From Pseudomonadota bacterium (GTDB lineage Bacteria; Pseudomonadota; Gammaproteobacteria; Pseudomonadales; Azotimanducaceae): a stretch of 55,500 bases of DNA. The notes under the pieces are model-generated. The model had not been told where the DNA came from. It saw nothing but the letters and a program-made list of their open reading frames with translations, and did not search any database. Made by a program: the position numbers and the translations under genes. Of the stretch, positions 34,419 to 42,418 are shown piece after piece (within the stretch, counting starts at the first letter, position 1; each line of letters opens with the position of its first letter). The stretch spans positions 1-55,500 of the forward strand of contig JAQBUI010000023.1 in NCBI GenBank assembly GCA_027624035.1, read 5' to 3'.

Positions 34419-35936
34419 TCAGCCGGATGTTTCGTTCCCCAGATAACGAGCCTGCAGATGGTTGAGAAAGTGGTCCGCATTCAGAGTCTCACCCGTGGCC
34501 CGCGTCATCAGTTCATCGTAAGAGTACAGCCTGCCATGCCGCCACACCCGCTCCGACAACCACTCAAAAATTGGGGTCAGAGTCAAATTACCGATGCAGC
34601 CGTTCACGTCCGGGATGTCCCGCAGCATCGCACGATATAGCTGCGCCGCGTTGATGGCACCGAGGGTATAGGAGGGGAAGTAGCCAATGGCGCCGCTCGG
34701 CCAGTGGATGTCCTGCATCGCGCCATCCTGATGGTTGTCCCGGGTATCCAGCCCCAGATATCGAGACATGGCGGCATTCCAGAGCTCCGGAATGTCTGCC
34801 ACCGTGACATCGCCGTTGATGAGGTCCCTTTCAATTTCGTAGCGAGCGATGACGTGCAGAGGATAGGTCACCTCATCGGCATTAACGCGAATCAGCCCCG
34901 GCGCCACGCGGGTATAGCTGGCGTACAGGTTGTCTGGCGAGAACGCCGGGTCGCTGCCGAAGTATCTCCGGATGATCGGTGCGATGGCGTCAACGAAAGG
35001 TCTGGACCTGCCGATCTGCATTTCAAAGAAAAGACTCTGGCTCTCGTGCACGCCCATCCCCATGCTGCCTCCGACCGGCTTGTATCGCCAGACCGGATTC
35101 AGGCCTGATTCATAGCGCGAATGCCCGGTCTCATGGACGATGGCCATGATGCCTTCAAACACGTTGGATTCATCGTAGCGGGATGTGACCCGGCTGTCGT
35201 CACTGACCCCACCACTGAAGGGGTGGGCGGTCTCATCGAGTCGGCCGCGGTCGAAATCGAACCCCAGGATGCTCATCAGCTCCCGTGCAAGCGCAATCTG
35301 CCGATGCTTGTCGATGCTGGTTTGGGGCTGCAATGGGGCAGGGGCCCGGCTCTGACGCGCCGTGATTTCCTGTAGTAGCGTCGGAAGTTCCGCCTTCAGA
35401 CGGTCGAATACCGGGTCGATCACAGCGAGGCGAGTGCCCGGATCATAGATGTCCACCAGGGCCTCATAGTCACTGACCAGGCCCTTTTCGTCCGCCAGTG
35501 CAGCGCGCCTCAATTGTGCCGTCTCACGGGTAAGGTCCACCACCTTCGTGAGCATGGGCTCGAACGTCGGCCAGTCGTTGGCCGGCCTCAAACTGCGCCA
35601 GGCGTGCTCGCATTCGTTGGTGGCGAGCACTGTCGCTTCCACCAGTTCCTTCGGAATCGCATTGGCGGATTTGATGTCGTTGACCATTTCCCGCAGATTC
35701 GCCTGTTGCCATGGAGGCAGTGAAGCTGCATCAGCCAGCGCCCGCTGCATGTGGTCCTGCAGAGCAGGGTCCTGCAGGATCTCGGTCGTCATCACCTGAA
35801 GTTCTGCCAGCGCCCGGCCGCGGGATTCGTTGCCCCCTGGGGGCATCATGACGGCCTGATCCCATCCCAGCATGGCACCGGCATGATCAAGTTGCGCCAG
35901 TCGATAGAACGTCTTCTCGAGTATTTCGTAGCTCAT
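34419..35936 (-). CDS. M32 family carboxypeptidase (Taq-type)
   Basis: 505 residues from ATG 35936 (MSYEILEKTF). The zinc site HETGH lies mid-protein in MAIVHETGHSRYESG, followed by the M32 GVHESQSLFFEMQIGRS with its glutamate ligand. IRVNADEVTYPLHVIARYEIERDL and the C-terminal GAINAAQLYRAM are also family blocks. These cytosolic enzymes remove C-terminal residues except proline. No signal peptide. The gene is single, divergent from the crotonase gene. Confidence 0.95.
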   Translation of the reverse strand: MSYEILEKTFYRLAQLDHAGAMLGWDQAVMMPPGGNESRGRALAELQVMTTEILQDPALQDHMQRALADAASLPPWQQANLREMVNDIKSANAIPKELVEATVLATNECEHAWRSLRPANDWPTFEPMLTKVVDLTRETAQLRRAALADEKGLVSDYEALVDIYDPGTRLAVIDPVFDRLKAELPTLLQEITARQSRAPAPLQPQTSIDKHRQIALARELMSILGFDFDRGRLDETAHPFSGGVSDDSRVTSRYDESNVFEGIMAIVHETGHSRYESGLNPVWRYKPVGGSMGMGVHESQSLFFEMQIGRSRPFVDAIAPIIRRYFGSDPAFSPDNLYASYTRVAPGLIRVNADEVTYPLHVIARYEIERDLINGDVTVADIPELWNAAMSRYLGLDTRDNHQDGAMQDIHWPSGAIGYFPSYTLGAINAAQLYRAMLRDIPDVNGCIGNLTLTPIFEWLSERVWRHGRLYSYDELMTRATGETLNADHFLNHLQARYLGNETSG

Positions 35937-36077
35937 TATCACCCCGGACTTGTCCCGGCAAAATGTAGCACACTGATGCTGCGTGCCGGGAAGTATTACG
36001 GACCGTAAATGGCTGATCGAACCTGTTGGCACGGTAATCTGCTACCCTCACTTGATTGCAGTGACTCGCAGGGTGAT

Positions 36078-37199
36078 ATGGAAACGCCGGTAGTATTTGA
36101 GGAACGCCAGGCCGCAGGTGGGCGCCGCATTGGCATCGCAACGCTGACGCGGGAGCGCGCCCTGAACAGCCTTACCCTTGAGACCATCGATCTGCTGGCA
36201 GGCGCGTTCTATCCCTGGATGGACGACGATGACGTGGTGTGCATCGTACTTCAGAGCGCCAGTGACCGGGCCTTCAGCGCTGGCGCGGACATTCAGGCGC
36301 TGTATCGGGAGATCCAGGAACACGGAACTGACAACGCCTATGGCCGCAATTTCTTTACCCATGAATATCGACTCGACCACGCGATAGCCACGTCACCTAA
36401 ACCAATTCTGTCGTGGGGACATGGCCTCGTCATCGGCGGCGGGTTTGGTCTGCTGGCAGCTTGCTCCCACCGGGTCGGGACAGCGACGACCCGGCTTGCC
36501 ATGCCAGAGATCACCATTGGTCTGTTTCCTGATGCCGGCGGAACCTGGCATCTATCGCACCTTCGGGAGGGCCTTGGTTACTTCATGGGGTTGACCGGCT
36601 GTCAGATCTCTGCGACCGATGGGAAGGATCTGGGTTTGCTGGATTTTCTGATCGATGACGGCGAGCGGGCAGGTATTCTTGACGGGCTCACCGCACTGGC
36701 CTGGACCGGTGACCCCGGGGCCGACAGGGCCGTTCTGACGGCTTATCTTGAGGCGTCACCGGGTCATCTGGCGTCGGACGGACCAGACCTGATCCGGTTT
36801 GCAGGCCCGGTCGGGCGCTTGATCGAGTCATGCCTCGCGGACAGCGCCGGCTACTTCAATGGTTTTTCATCCGGCCTTGATGCACTGCCAGACGATCCCT
36901 GGCTGAGTCAGGCAATCAACACGTTCCGGAACGGATCTGCCCTGACGGCAAGGATCTTCATTGAACAAATGGCCCGGGGCAGGACCATGTCGCTGGCCGA
37001 GACATTGCAAATGGAACTGATGATCGCGTGGCAATGTCTGCGCCATGGAGAATTTGCCGAGGGGGTACGCGCCCTGATGATCGACAAGGACAGGGACCCA
37101 AAGTGGCATTATCCGGAACCCCGTGAAGTCCCGGGCGAGATCGTGGCCAGGCACTTCGAGCCGTCCTGGTCAGGTGCACACCCGCTCGATCTGAGCTGA
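36078..37199 (+). CDS. 3-hydroxyisobutyryl-CoA hydrolase-like crotonase
   Basis: 373 residues from ATG 36078 with AGGGTGAT upstream; the frame is open to 36009 but without family similarity. ATLTRERALNSLTLETIDLL, FSAGADIQALY and MPEITIGLFPDAGGTWHLSHL are the HIBYL-CoA hydrolase variant of the crotonase fold. The E in MPEITIG and D in FPDAGG are in the right places. The long C-terminal lid (about 250-373) also favours the hydrolase. It would release 3-hydroxyisobutyrate in valine breakdown; an enoyl-CoA hydratase role is possible. Confidence 0.85.
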   Translation: METPVVFEERQAAGGRRIGIATLTRERALNSLTLETIDLLAGAFYPWMDDDDVVCIVLQSASDRAFSAGADIQALYREIQEHGTDNAYGRNFFTHEYRLDHAIATSPKPILSWGHGLVIGGGFGLLAACSHRVGTATTRLAMPEITIGLFPDAGGTWHLSHLREGLGYFMGLTGCQISATDGKDLGLLDFLIDDGERAGILDGLTALAWTGDPGADRAVLTAYLEASPGHLASDGPDLIRFAGPVGRLIESCLADSAGYFNGFSSGLDALPDDPWLSQAINTFRNGSALTARIFIEQMARGRTMSLAETLQMELMIAWQCLRHGEFAEGVRALMIDKDRDPKWHYPEPREVPGEIVARHFEPSWSGAHPLDLS

Positions 37200-37216
37200 T
37201 TTAGCCCGGTCAGGTT

Positions 37217-37903
37217 TCACCGACCACCGCCACCACCAGCACCTGGCCCGGGGCCACCCTGTGGTACTGGCGAACTGGATGAATCCGGCCCGGCGCCCGC
37301 AGGCTGAAAGGTTGAGTTGCCAAGGTTTCCCCGCTCCACTTCGGCAAGGGTATCCGTGACCAGGCGCCCATCCGGGTCGTAGATCATGCATTGCAGCGCC
37401 CTGATCTTTGACCCTGGCTTGTTGGTACGGGCACATTTGACGTTGTGCACCTCTGCACCGTATTTGCTGACAAAAGTATCCACCACGCCCTGATAGGCAG
37501 GGCGGTGCTCCTTGGGAATCTTGTTCCAGCTCTCCTTGAAGAACTTTTTGATATCCGGGTCGGTCACGCCATCAGCCGCAACGCCCAGCCAGCCGATCGC
37601 GTACCGTGAGTCCTGCTTTGCCCCACCAAGTCCGGCGGCGTGCATGAATCCAAGCTGGGCCTGGGCAGTCTTGAAGCCGTTCTGCGCCGCCAGTGTGAGA
37701 TGGGGCAGTGCTTCCTCATACTGCTTGTCTGCGTAGAGCTTTGCACCGGTCGCCCGGGCCTTGTACAGCGCTTCGGCCTGCAGGCGCAGCGCTTCAACGG
37801 TCATTTCGCCGGGCTCCGCTGCCGCGGCGGCGTCGGTCGCACCCTCCGCCGCAGAAATCGAACTCCACAGCAGTATGGTTAGAATGAGCATTAGTCGAGC
37901 CAT
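37217..37903 (-). CDS. Secreted Sel1-like repeat protein with glycine-rich tail
   Basis: 228 residues. A signal peptide MARLMLILTILLWSSISAAEG is followed by one or two Sel1/TPR-like repeats (YEEALPHLTLAAQNGFKTAQ, LGFMHAAGLGG, DSRYAIGWLGVAA). A two-cysteine domain (VKCARTNKPG, LQCMIYDPDG) comes next. A tail of serine, proline and about ten glycines ends the protein. It should be periplasmic. No function is known. It converges on the crotonase gene with a 17-bp gap. Confidence 0.75.
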   Translation of the reverse strand: MARLMLILTILLWSSISAAEGATDAAAAAEPGEMTVEALRLQAEALYKARATGAKLYADKQYEEALPHLTLAAQNGFKTAQAQLGFMHAAGLGGAKQDSRYAIGWLGVAADGVTDPDIKKFFKESWNKIPKEHRPAYQGVVDTFVSKYGAEVHNVKCARTNKPGSKIRALQCMIYDPDGRLVTDTLAEVERGNLGNSTFQPAGAGPDSSSSPVPQGGPGPGAGGGGGR

Positions 37904-37945
37904 GGTTATTCCCTCAATGTAAGCGTACTCACTGTGCAGCAGAAT

Positions 37946-37972
37946 CTAGCAGAGCTGCGGTCGCGCTGCTAG
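37946..37972. repeat. Inverted repeat upstream of the desaturase gene
   Basis: CTAGCAG (37946) and CTGCTAG (37966) are perfect arms, with GC/GC pairing inside. It lies between two divergent genes and could be an operator or a small stem. Confidence 0.35.
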
Positions 37973-38126
37973 GTGGAATACGTCAGGATCATGTCCGGCT
38001 ACGGGTCCAGGTGGCTGGCCGAGACTGTATTGCGCTGATAGTATCCTGCAAACGGGCCGGATACCCCCGGCAAAGGCCGTTGGCCGGGCCGCGCGAGTCT
38101 TTGATTTGCTAGATGAGGTTTTGCCA

Positions 38127-39188
38127 TTGTCGTCAGCGTATGCACCAGACCCCAGAATAAAGTGGTATCGCACCCCGATTGATCAAGAGGTGCTACAGCG
38201 GCTGATGGCGCGAAGTGACCTGCGCGGCTGGCTGCAGACGCTGCCACACCTTGGCGTTTTTTTCGCGACCGGGGCCCTGGCCTACGCCGCATTCCATCAG
38301 ATAGATCCCGGAAACTGGTACTGGTCGGTTCCGTTACTGCTGGCCGTGCTGTTCGTTCACGGCACCATGGGCCCATTCATGGGCCTGATCGCCATTCACG
38401 AGTTACAGCATCGAACAGTGTTCAAATCCCGTCGGCTCAATGAGTTCTTTGAGAAGCTGTATGCGTTTATCAGCTGGTCCGACTTTATCTGGTATCAGCA
38501 GAGCCACGTCCTGCACCATCAGGCAACCTGCCAGTCGGCTTACGATGGCGAGGTCGTGCTGCCGATGCGGTTCAGCCTGAGCCGCCCGCAGGTATGGCTG
38601 GGCCTGCTGGCATGGAATCCCTCTGCTACCTGGGCCAGGCTGAAGGTGGTCTGGCGGCATGCGAGCGGTGTGATACAGGGGCGGTGGTACAACCAGGTGC
38701 TGCCCGAATCCAACCCTGCGCTGCGCCGGCGGCATCAAAACTGGGCGAGGACGCTGCTGATCGGCCACGGGCTGCTGGCACTCGTTTTTATCGCCACCGG
38801 GCACTGGTTCCTCATGGTGGTGTTCACCTTCGGCACATTCTACTGCGGCTGGCTTGGCTTTCTGTGCGGTCTGCCACAACATTACGGGCTGAACCCGGAT
38901 ATCCCGGACTTCCGCTACAACACCCGTACCTTTACCTGTTCCTGGTTGCCGGCGTTCTACTACTGGAATATGCAATACCATCTTGAACACCACATGTATC
39001 CGGCAGTGCCGTTCTATAATCTGCCGAAACTGCGCCGCGCCCTGCTGCATGATCTGCCTCCCGCGCCCCATGGGCTCATCGCCACCTGGCGTGAAATGCT
39101 GGAAATCAGGCGGCGAGCGATGGCGGACCCGGATTATCGCTTCATTCCCAGCGTTCCGGAAGCCACGGCGACCGTGCCGACCCGCTGA
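38127..39188 (+). CDS. Membrane fatty acid desaturase family protein
   Basis: 353 residues if TTG 38127 is used, which has AGATGAGG eight bases upstream; TTG 38106 or 38121 are alternatives, and no ATG fits. The three iron-binding histidine boxes are HELQHR (after the second membrane segment), HVLHHQAT and HLEHHMYP. Hydrophobic segments lie near residues 35-75 and 210-250. This di-iron fold includes fatty-acyl desaturases, beta-carotene oxygenases and alkane-type hydroxylases. The box spacing and HMYPAVPFYNLPKL favour a lipid desaturase or hydroxylase. Confidence 0.85.
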   Translation: MSSAYAPDPRIKWYRTPIDQEVLQRLMARSDLRGWLQTLPHLGVFFATGALAYAAFHQIDPGNWYWSVPLLLAVLFVHGTMGPFMGLIAIHELQHRTVFKSRRLNEFFEKLYAFISWSDFIWYQQSHVLHHQATCQSAYDGEVVLPMRFSLSRPQVWLGLLAWNPSATWARLKVVWRHASGVIQGRWYNQVLPESNPALRRRHQNWARTLLIGHGLLALVFIATGHWFLMVVFTFGTFYCGWLGFLCGLPQHYGLNPDIPDFRYNTRTFTCSWLPAFYYWNMQYHLEHHMYPAVPFYNLPKLRRALLHDLPPAPHGLIATWREMLEIRRRAMADPDYRFIPSVPEATATVPTR

Positions 39189-39199
39189 CACCAGCGCGC

Positions 39200-39229
39200 C
39201 GACAATGCATTGTCGCTGATTCAGCGACA
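39200..39229. promoter_or_regulatory. Two overlapping perfect palindromes before the ABC-F gene
   Basis: CGACAATGCATTGTCG (39200-39215) is a perfect 16-bp palindrome. TGTCGCTGATTCAGCGACA (39211-39229) is a perfect 9-bp inverted repeat around one T. They share TGTCG, so the two stems are mutually exclusive in RNA. As DNA they lie in the -35 region of the promoter at 39242. Confidence 0.55.
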
Positions 39230-39241
39230 GCCGACAGGGGT

Positions 39242-39249
39242 GCTAGAAT
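39242..39249 (+). promoter_or_regulatory. Extended -10 promoter element for the ABC-F gene
   Basis: TGCTAGAAT spans 39241-39249: TG, one base, then TAGAAT (five of six consensus bases). No -35 consensus is present. A transcript would begin near 39256 and carry a leader of about 120 bases. Confidence 0.45.
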
Positions 39250-39289
39250 GGCGCCCTTTCGGTAGCTGGCCCTCAATTTCAGACCTTTC

Positions 39290-39379
39290 ATGGAAGCCCT
39301 TTTGCCAGAGCACGTCGACACACAGCACCTACTAGCACCATGCCGGCGACCGGTTCGGAAGGCTGACGGCGCCAGATGA
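39290..39379 (+). CDS. Possible 29-residue leader peptide coupled to the ABC-F gene
   Basis: ATG 39290 to TGA 39377-39379, ending in the arginine-rich APCRRPVRKADGAR. Its stop overlaps the ABC-F ATG (ATGA). The ABC-F gene has no clear ribosome-binding site of its own, which would fit translational coupling. The leader itself also lacks a good Shine-Dalgarno, and a 29-codon frame is easy to get by chance in GC-rich DNA, so this is tentative. Confidence 0.22.
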   Translation: MEALLPEHVDTQHLLAPCRRPVRKADGAR

Positions 39380-41289
39380 TTTCCTTGACCAACGTTGCCC
39401 TGCGACGGGGCGAACAACTGCTGTTTCAGAATGTTTCCCTGACCATCGCTCGCGGCGACAAAGTGGGCATTGTGGGCGCCAACGGCTCCGGCAAGACCAG
39501 CCTCTTTTCGCTGCTAACCGGCAGGCTGGATGCAGACCAGGGCTCAGTGGACCTGCCCGCAGACACCCGGCTTGCCTGGATGGAGCAGGAGGTGGTGCCG
39601 AGCGCTGCCTCCGCAGTGGATTTTGTGCTGTCCGGGGACGCCGAGTACATGCGGCTTGCCAACGCGCTGGCTGAAGCAGAAACAACTGACAATTACCAGC
39701 GGATTGGTGAGCTTCACGATCGCATGGCGGCCATTGATGGTTACTCCGCCCGCGCCCGCGCCGAACAACTGATGGTGGGCCTGGGGTTTGCCCAGGACGA
39801 GCTGGAAGCGCCGATGAATTCGTTTTCCGGCGGCTGGCAGATTCGTCTTGGCCTCGGCCGAACCCTGATGCAGCCGTCGGACCTGTTATTGCTGGACGAG
39901 CCCAGCAACCATCTGGACCTGGATGCCATCCTGTGGCTGTCCAACTGGATTCGGGACTATTCAGGTACCCTGCTGCTGATCTCTCATGATCGTACTTTTC
40001 TCGATGAGTGTGTCGATCGGATCGCCAGCGTGCATGGCCAGACCATCGAACTGTATCCGGGCAACTACAGTGCCTTCGAACGGATCAAGGCCGCCAGGCT
40101 GGCGGAGCAACAGGTCAGCTATGAGAAGCAGCAGCGACAGATCGGACATATGCAGGACTTCGTTCGTCGATTTCGGGCCAAGGCCACCAAGGCCAGACAG
40201 GCCCAGAGCCGCCTGAAGGCGCTGGAGCGGATGGAACTCATTGCCCCGGCCCACGTGGACTCGCCGTTCCAGTTCGACATCCCGATGGCAGACCGGATCT
40301 CCAGCCCGCTGCTGCAGATCGAAGACGCAGACCTCGGCTACGATGCATCCGTGCTGGACGATGTGAACATCAGCATTTATCCGGAGGACCGCATCGGACT
40401 GCTGGGCCACAACGGCGCGGGCAAGTCGACCCTGCTCAAGAGCCTTGCCGGGCGCATTTCACTCAAGGGCGGCGTTCGCCGGGAGGGCCAGAACCTGCGG
40501 GCGGGTTATTTTTCGCAGCAGCAGGTGGATAGCCTGGACCTTGACCGGTCAGCCTATGACCACATCCAGGACCTTGCCCCGGAGGTGGAGGGCCAGAAGA
40601 TCAGAAACTATCTGGGCGGGTTCGATTTTCACGGCGACCGGGTCAACGAACCGGTGCGCAACTTTTCCGGCGGCGAGAAGGCACGGGTGGCGCTCGCCAT
40701 CGTCACGTTCTTGCGGCCCAACCTGCTGCTGATGGATGAGCCAACCAACCACCTGGATATGGAGATGTGTCAGGCTCTGACCATGGCACTGCAGGACTTC
40801 TGTGAGCCCCGCACCTGGCCGCGCGCCTGGCCCGGTGGCGCCATCGTGCTGATCTCCCATGACCAGCACCTGCTCGCCAACACCGTGGATCAGTTCCTGC
40901 TGGTGGACAACGGTCAGGTACAGGCCTACGACGGCGACCTTGGGGACTACCGCAGCCGCCTGTTCAAAGAGGACAAGCCCCGCAAGGCAAAGGGTGACGA
41001 CCAGCCGGCGAGCGCCCCCGCCGCCGCAACCCCCAGACACGGCCACAAGGCAAGCCGCCAGCTTCGCACCCGAATTCGCACCCTGGAGCAGCGCCTGGAG
41101 CGTTTGCAGCGTAAATTTCAGGAAGTGGAGACGGCGCTTTCGGAGCCGGACGTCTACGACAAGGATGGTGGTGCGACCCTGCAGAGGTTACTCAGGGAGC
41201 GGCTGGAACTGACTGCTGAGATTGAAACCGTTGAAAACGACTGGCTGGTCCAGTCAGATGAGCTGGAAGCAATGGAGCAGGGCGGGTGA
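39376..41289 (+). CDS. ABC-F family ATPase (YheS-like)
   Basis: 637 residues, soluble, two ABC domains. The first has Walker A GIVGANGSGKTSLF, signature NSFSGGWQIRLGLGR and LLLLDEPSNHLDLDAI. The second has GLLGHNGAGKSTLLKS, NFSGGEKARVALA and LLLMDEPTNHLDMEM. Between them is the P-site linker with EKQQRQIGHMQDFVRRFRAKATKARQAQSR split across two helices. A C-terminal coiled coil (about 560-637) follows. ABC-F proteins bind the ribosomal E site and relieve stalled translation. The order and tail match YheS/Uup-type housekeeping members rather than antibiotic-resistance ones. Confidence 0.93.
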   Translation: MISLTNVALRRGEQLLFQNVSLTIARGDKVGIVGANGSGKTSLFSLLTGRLDADQGSVDLPADTRLAWMEQEVVPSAASAVDFVLSGDAEYMRLANALAEAETTDNYQRIGELHDRMAAIDGYSARARAEQLMVGLGFAQDELEAPMNSFSGGWQIRLGLGRTLMQPSDLLLLDEPSNHLDLDAILWLSNWIRDYSGTLLLISHDRTFLDECVDRIASVHGQTIELYPGNYSAFERIKAARLAEQQVSYEKQQRQIGHMQDFVRRFRAKATKARQAQSRLKALERMELIAPAHVDSPFQFDIPMADRISSPLLQIEDADLGYDASVLDDVNISIYPEDRIGLLGHNGAGKSTLLKSLAGRISLKGGVRREGQNLRAGYFSQQQVDSLDLDRSAYDHIQDLAPEVEGQKIRNYLGGFDFHGDRVNEPVRNFSGGEKARVALAIVTFLRPNLLLMDEPTNHLDMEMCQALTMALQDFCEPRTWPRAWPGGAIVLISHDQHLLANTVDQFLLVDNGQVQAYDGDLGDYRSRLFKEDKPRKAKGDDQPASAPAAATPRHGHKASRQLRTRIRTLEQRLERLQRKFQEVETALSEPDVYDKDGGATLQRLLRERLELTAEIETVENDWLVQSDELEAMEQGG

Positions 41290-41304
41290 TGGTCCCGCTG
41301 CCAG

Positions 41305-41330
41305 CCTGACGGACCTTGCGGGCCGTCAGG
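41305..41330. terminator. Bidirectional hairpin between convergent genes
   Basis: CCTGACGG and CCGTCAGG form perfect 8-bp arms, with CC/GG pairing further inside around TTGC. It lies 15 bp after the ABC-F stop and before the end of the convergent dehydrogenase gene. No T-run on either side. Confidence 0.5.
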
Positions 41331-41378
41331 TGGCGAAGCAGAGACAACGCTGATCGCACTGCCCGGTTCAGCGTTGGA

Positions 41379-42149
41379 CTATTTCCAGCCAGATCTGGCA
41401 TTGGGCCCAGACGGGAACGGACCTGCCGGCCATCGAAAGCCCAGCGTCATGGCGAGGTTGACATCCTCCGCGGTGCCCACACCCTCGTTGATCAGCTTCA
41501 TGGCTTCCTTGCGAACGGCGGCCATGATGCGGTTGCCGATGAAGCCGGTATCGCCGGGAACATCGTTCAGGAAGATCGGTGTCTTGCCCCAGCTCTCACT
41601 GAGATCACCAATCAGCTTGACGATGTCATCGGTGGTTTCCTTGGTGCGGGTCACCTCGACGAGTTTCATGATGTTCGCCGGGCTAAAGAGGTGCATGCCG
41701 ATGAAACGGTCCTTGCGATTGGTCACGGCAGCGAGGTCAGCAATGGTAAACATGGATGTGTTGCTGGCGAAAACCGCTTCCTTTTTAACCACCTTGTCCA
41801 TTTCTTCCCAGACTTTCAGCTTCAGCGGCTTGTTTTCGATGGCGCCGTCGTCACCACCGCCGATGGCCTCGATGATGAGGTCACAGTCCTTGAGGTCCTC
41901 TACTTTGGTGGTGAAGTTCAGCAGACCGACGGCTTCGTTCATCTGTGCTTCGGTCATCTTGCCCATTTCGACCGCTTTTTTGAAACCGAACCGGCTGTTA
42001 ATGATCACGTCCAGTGCGTTATCACAGATCTCCTGGGAGAGATCCCGGACCAGAACCTTCTTGCCAGCCTGGACCGCACACTGGGCTATACCGCCACCCA
42101 TCACGCCGGCACCCAGAATGCCAATACATTTGATATCTTCGAGTTTCAT
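41379..42149 (-). CDS. 3-hydroxyacyl-CoA dehydrogenase, short C-terminal domain
   Basis: 256 residues. The NAD-binding GILGAGVMGGGIAQCAVQAG and the catalytic positions are present: ASNTSMFT (Ser), GMHLFSPANIMKLVEV (His, Glu) and GFIGNRIM (Asn). Stand-alone enzymes are usually about 280 residues and end in a GRKSGKGFYDY-like segment. Here the protein stops at GFRWPAGPFPSGPNARSGWK, some 30-45 residues early. No continuation was found in the other minus-strand frames, so it is a lineage variant or truncated. It would oxidise 3-hydroxyacyl-CoA to 3-ketoacyl-CoA. Confidence 0.85.
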   Translation of the reverse strand: MKLEDIKCIGILGAGVMGGGIAQCAVQAGKKVLVRDLSQEICDNALDVIINSRFGFKKAVEMGKMTEAQMNEAVGLLNFTTKVEDLKDCDLIIEAIGGGDDGAIENKPLKLKVWEEMDKVVKKEAVFASNTSMFTIADLAAVTNRKDRFIGMHLFSPANIMKLVEVTRTKETTDDIVKLIGDLSESWGKTPIFLNDVPGDTGFIGNRIMAAVRKEAMKLINEGVGTAEDVNLAMTLGFRWPAGPFPSGPNARSGWK

Positions 42150-42381
42150 TAATCCTTCTCCTTCCCTTGCATGGAACGTTGCTTGGAACGCCTTGATTGG
42201 AGCCAGGCGGGCGTCGCCCGGCGTGCCGGGGGATTCTACTGAATCGTCCCCCTCAAACGCAAAGATTGTGGGTTTGCCGGTTACGGTGCTGTGCCAGGTT
42301 TGAATTGGCCTGCCCCGACCGTCCCCTGGCCCGTGGGCGGCAGGGGTACCTGGTCGACGGGCTGGACCGTGCTACTTGGAG

Positions 42382-42387
42382 TATAAT
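42382..42387 (+). promoter_or_regulatory. Perfect -10 hexamer before the GMC oxidoreductase gene
   Basis: TATAAT 32 bp upstream of the GTG start, with no good -35. Transcription would begin about 25 bases before the start codon. Confidence 0.4.
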
Positions 42388-42418
42388 CGGCGCTCGACCT
42401 GAGTCCCGGGGAATCAAT

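Noticed and set aside
41290..41378. Frameshifted remainder of the hydroxyacyl-CoA dehydrogenase
   Set aside because: Minus-strand frames here show no GRKSGKGFYDY-like end and soon meet stops; a hairpin lies there instead.
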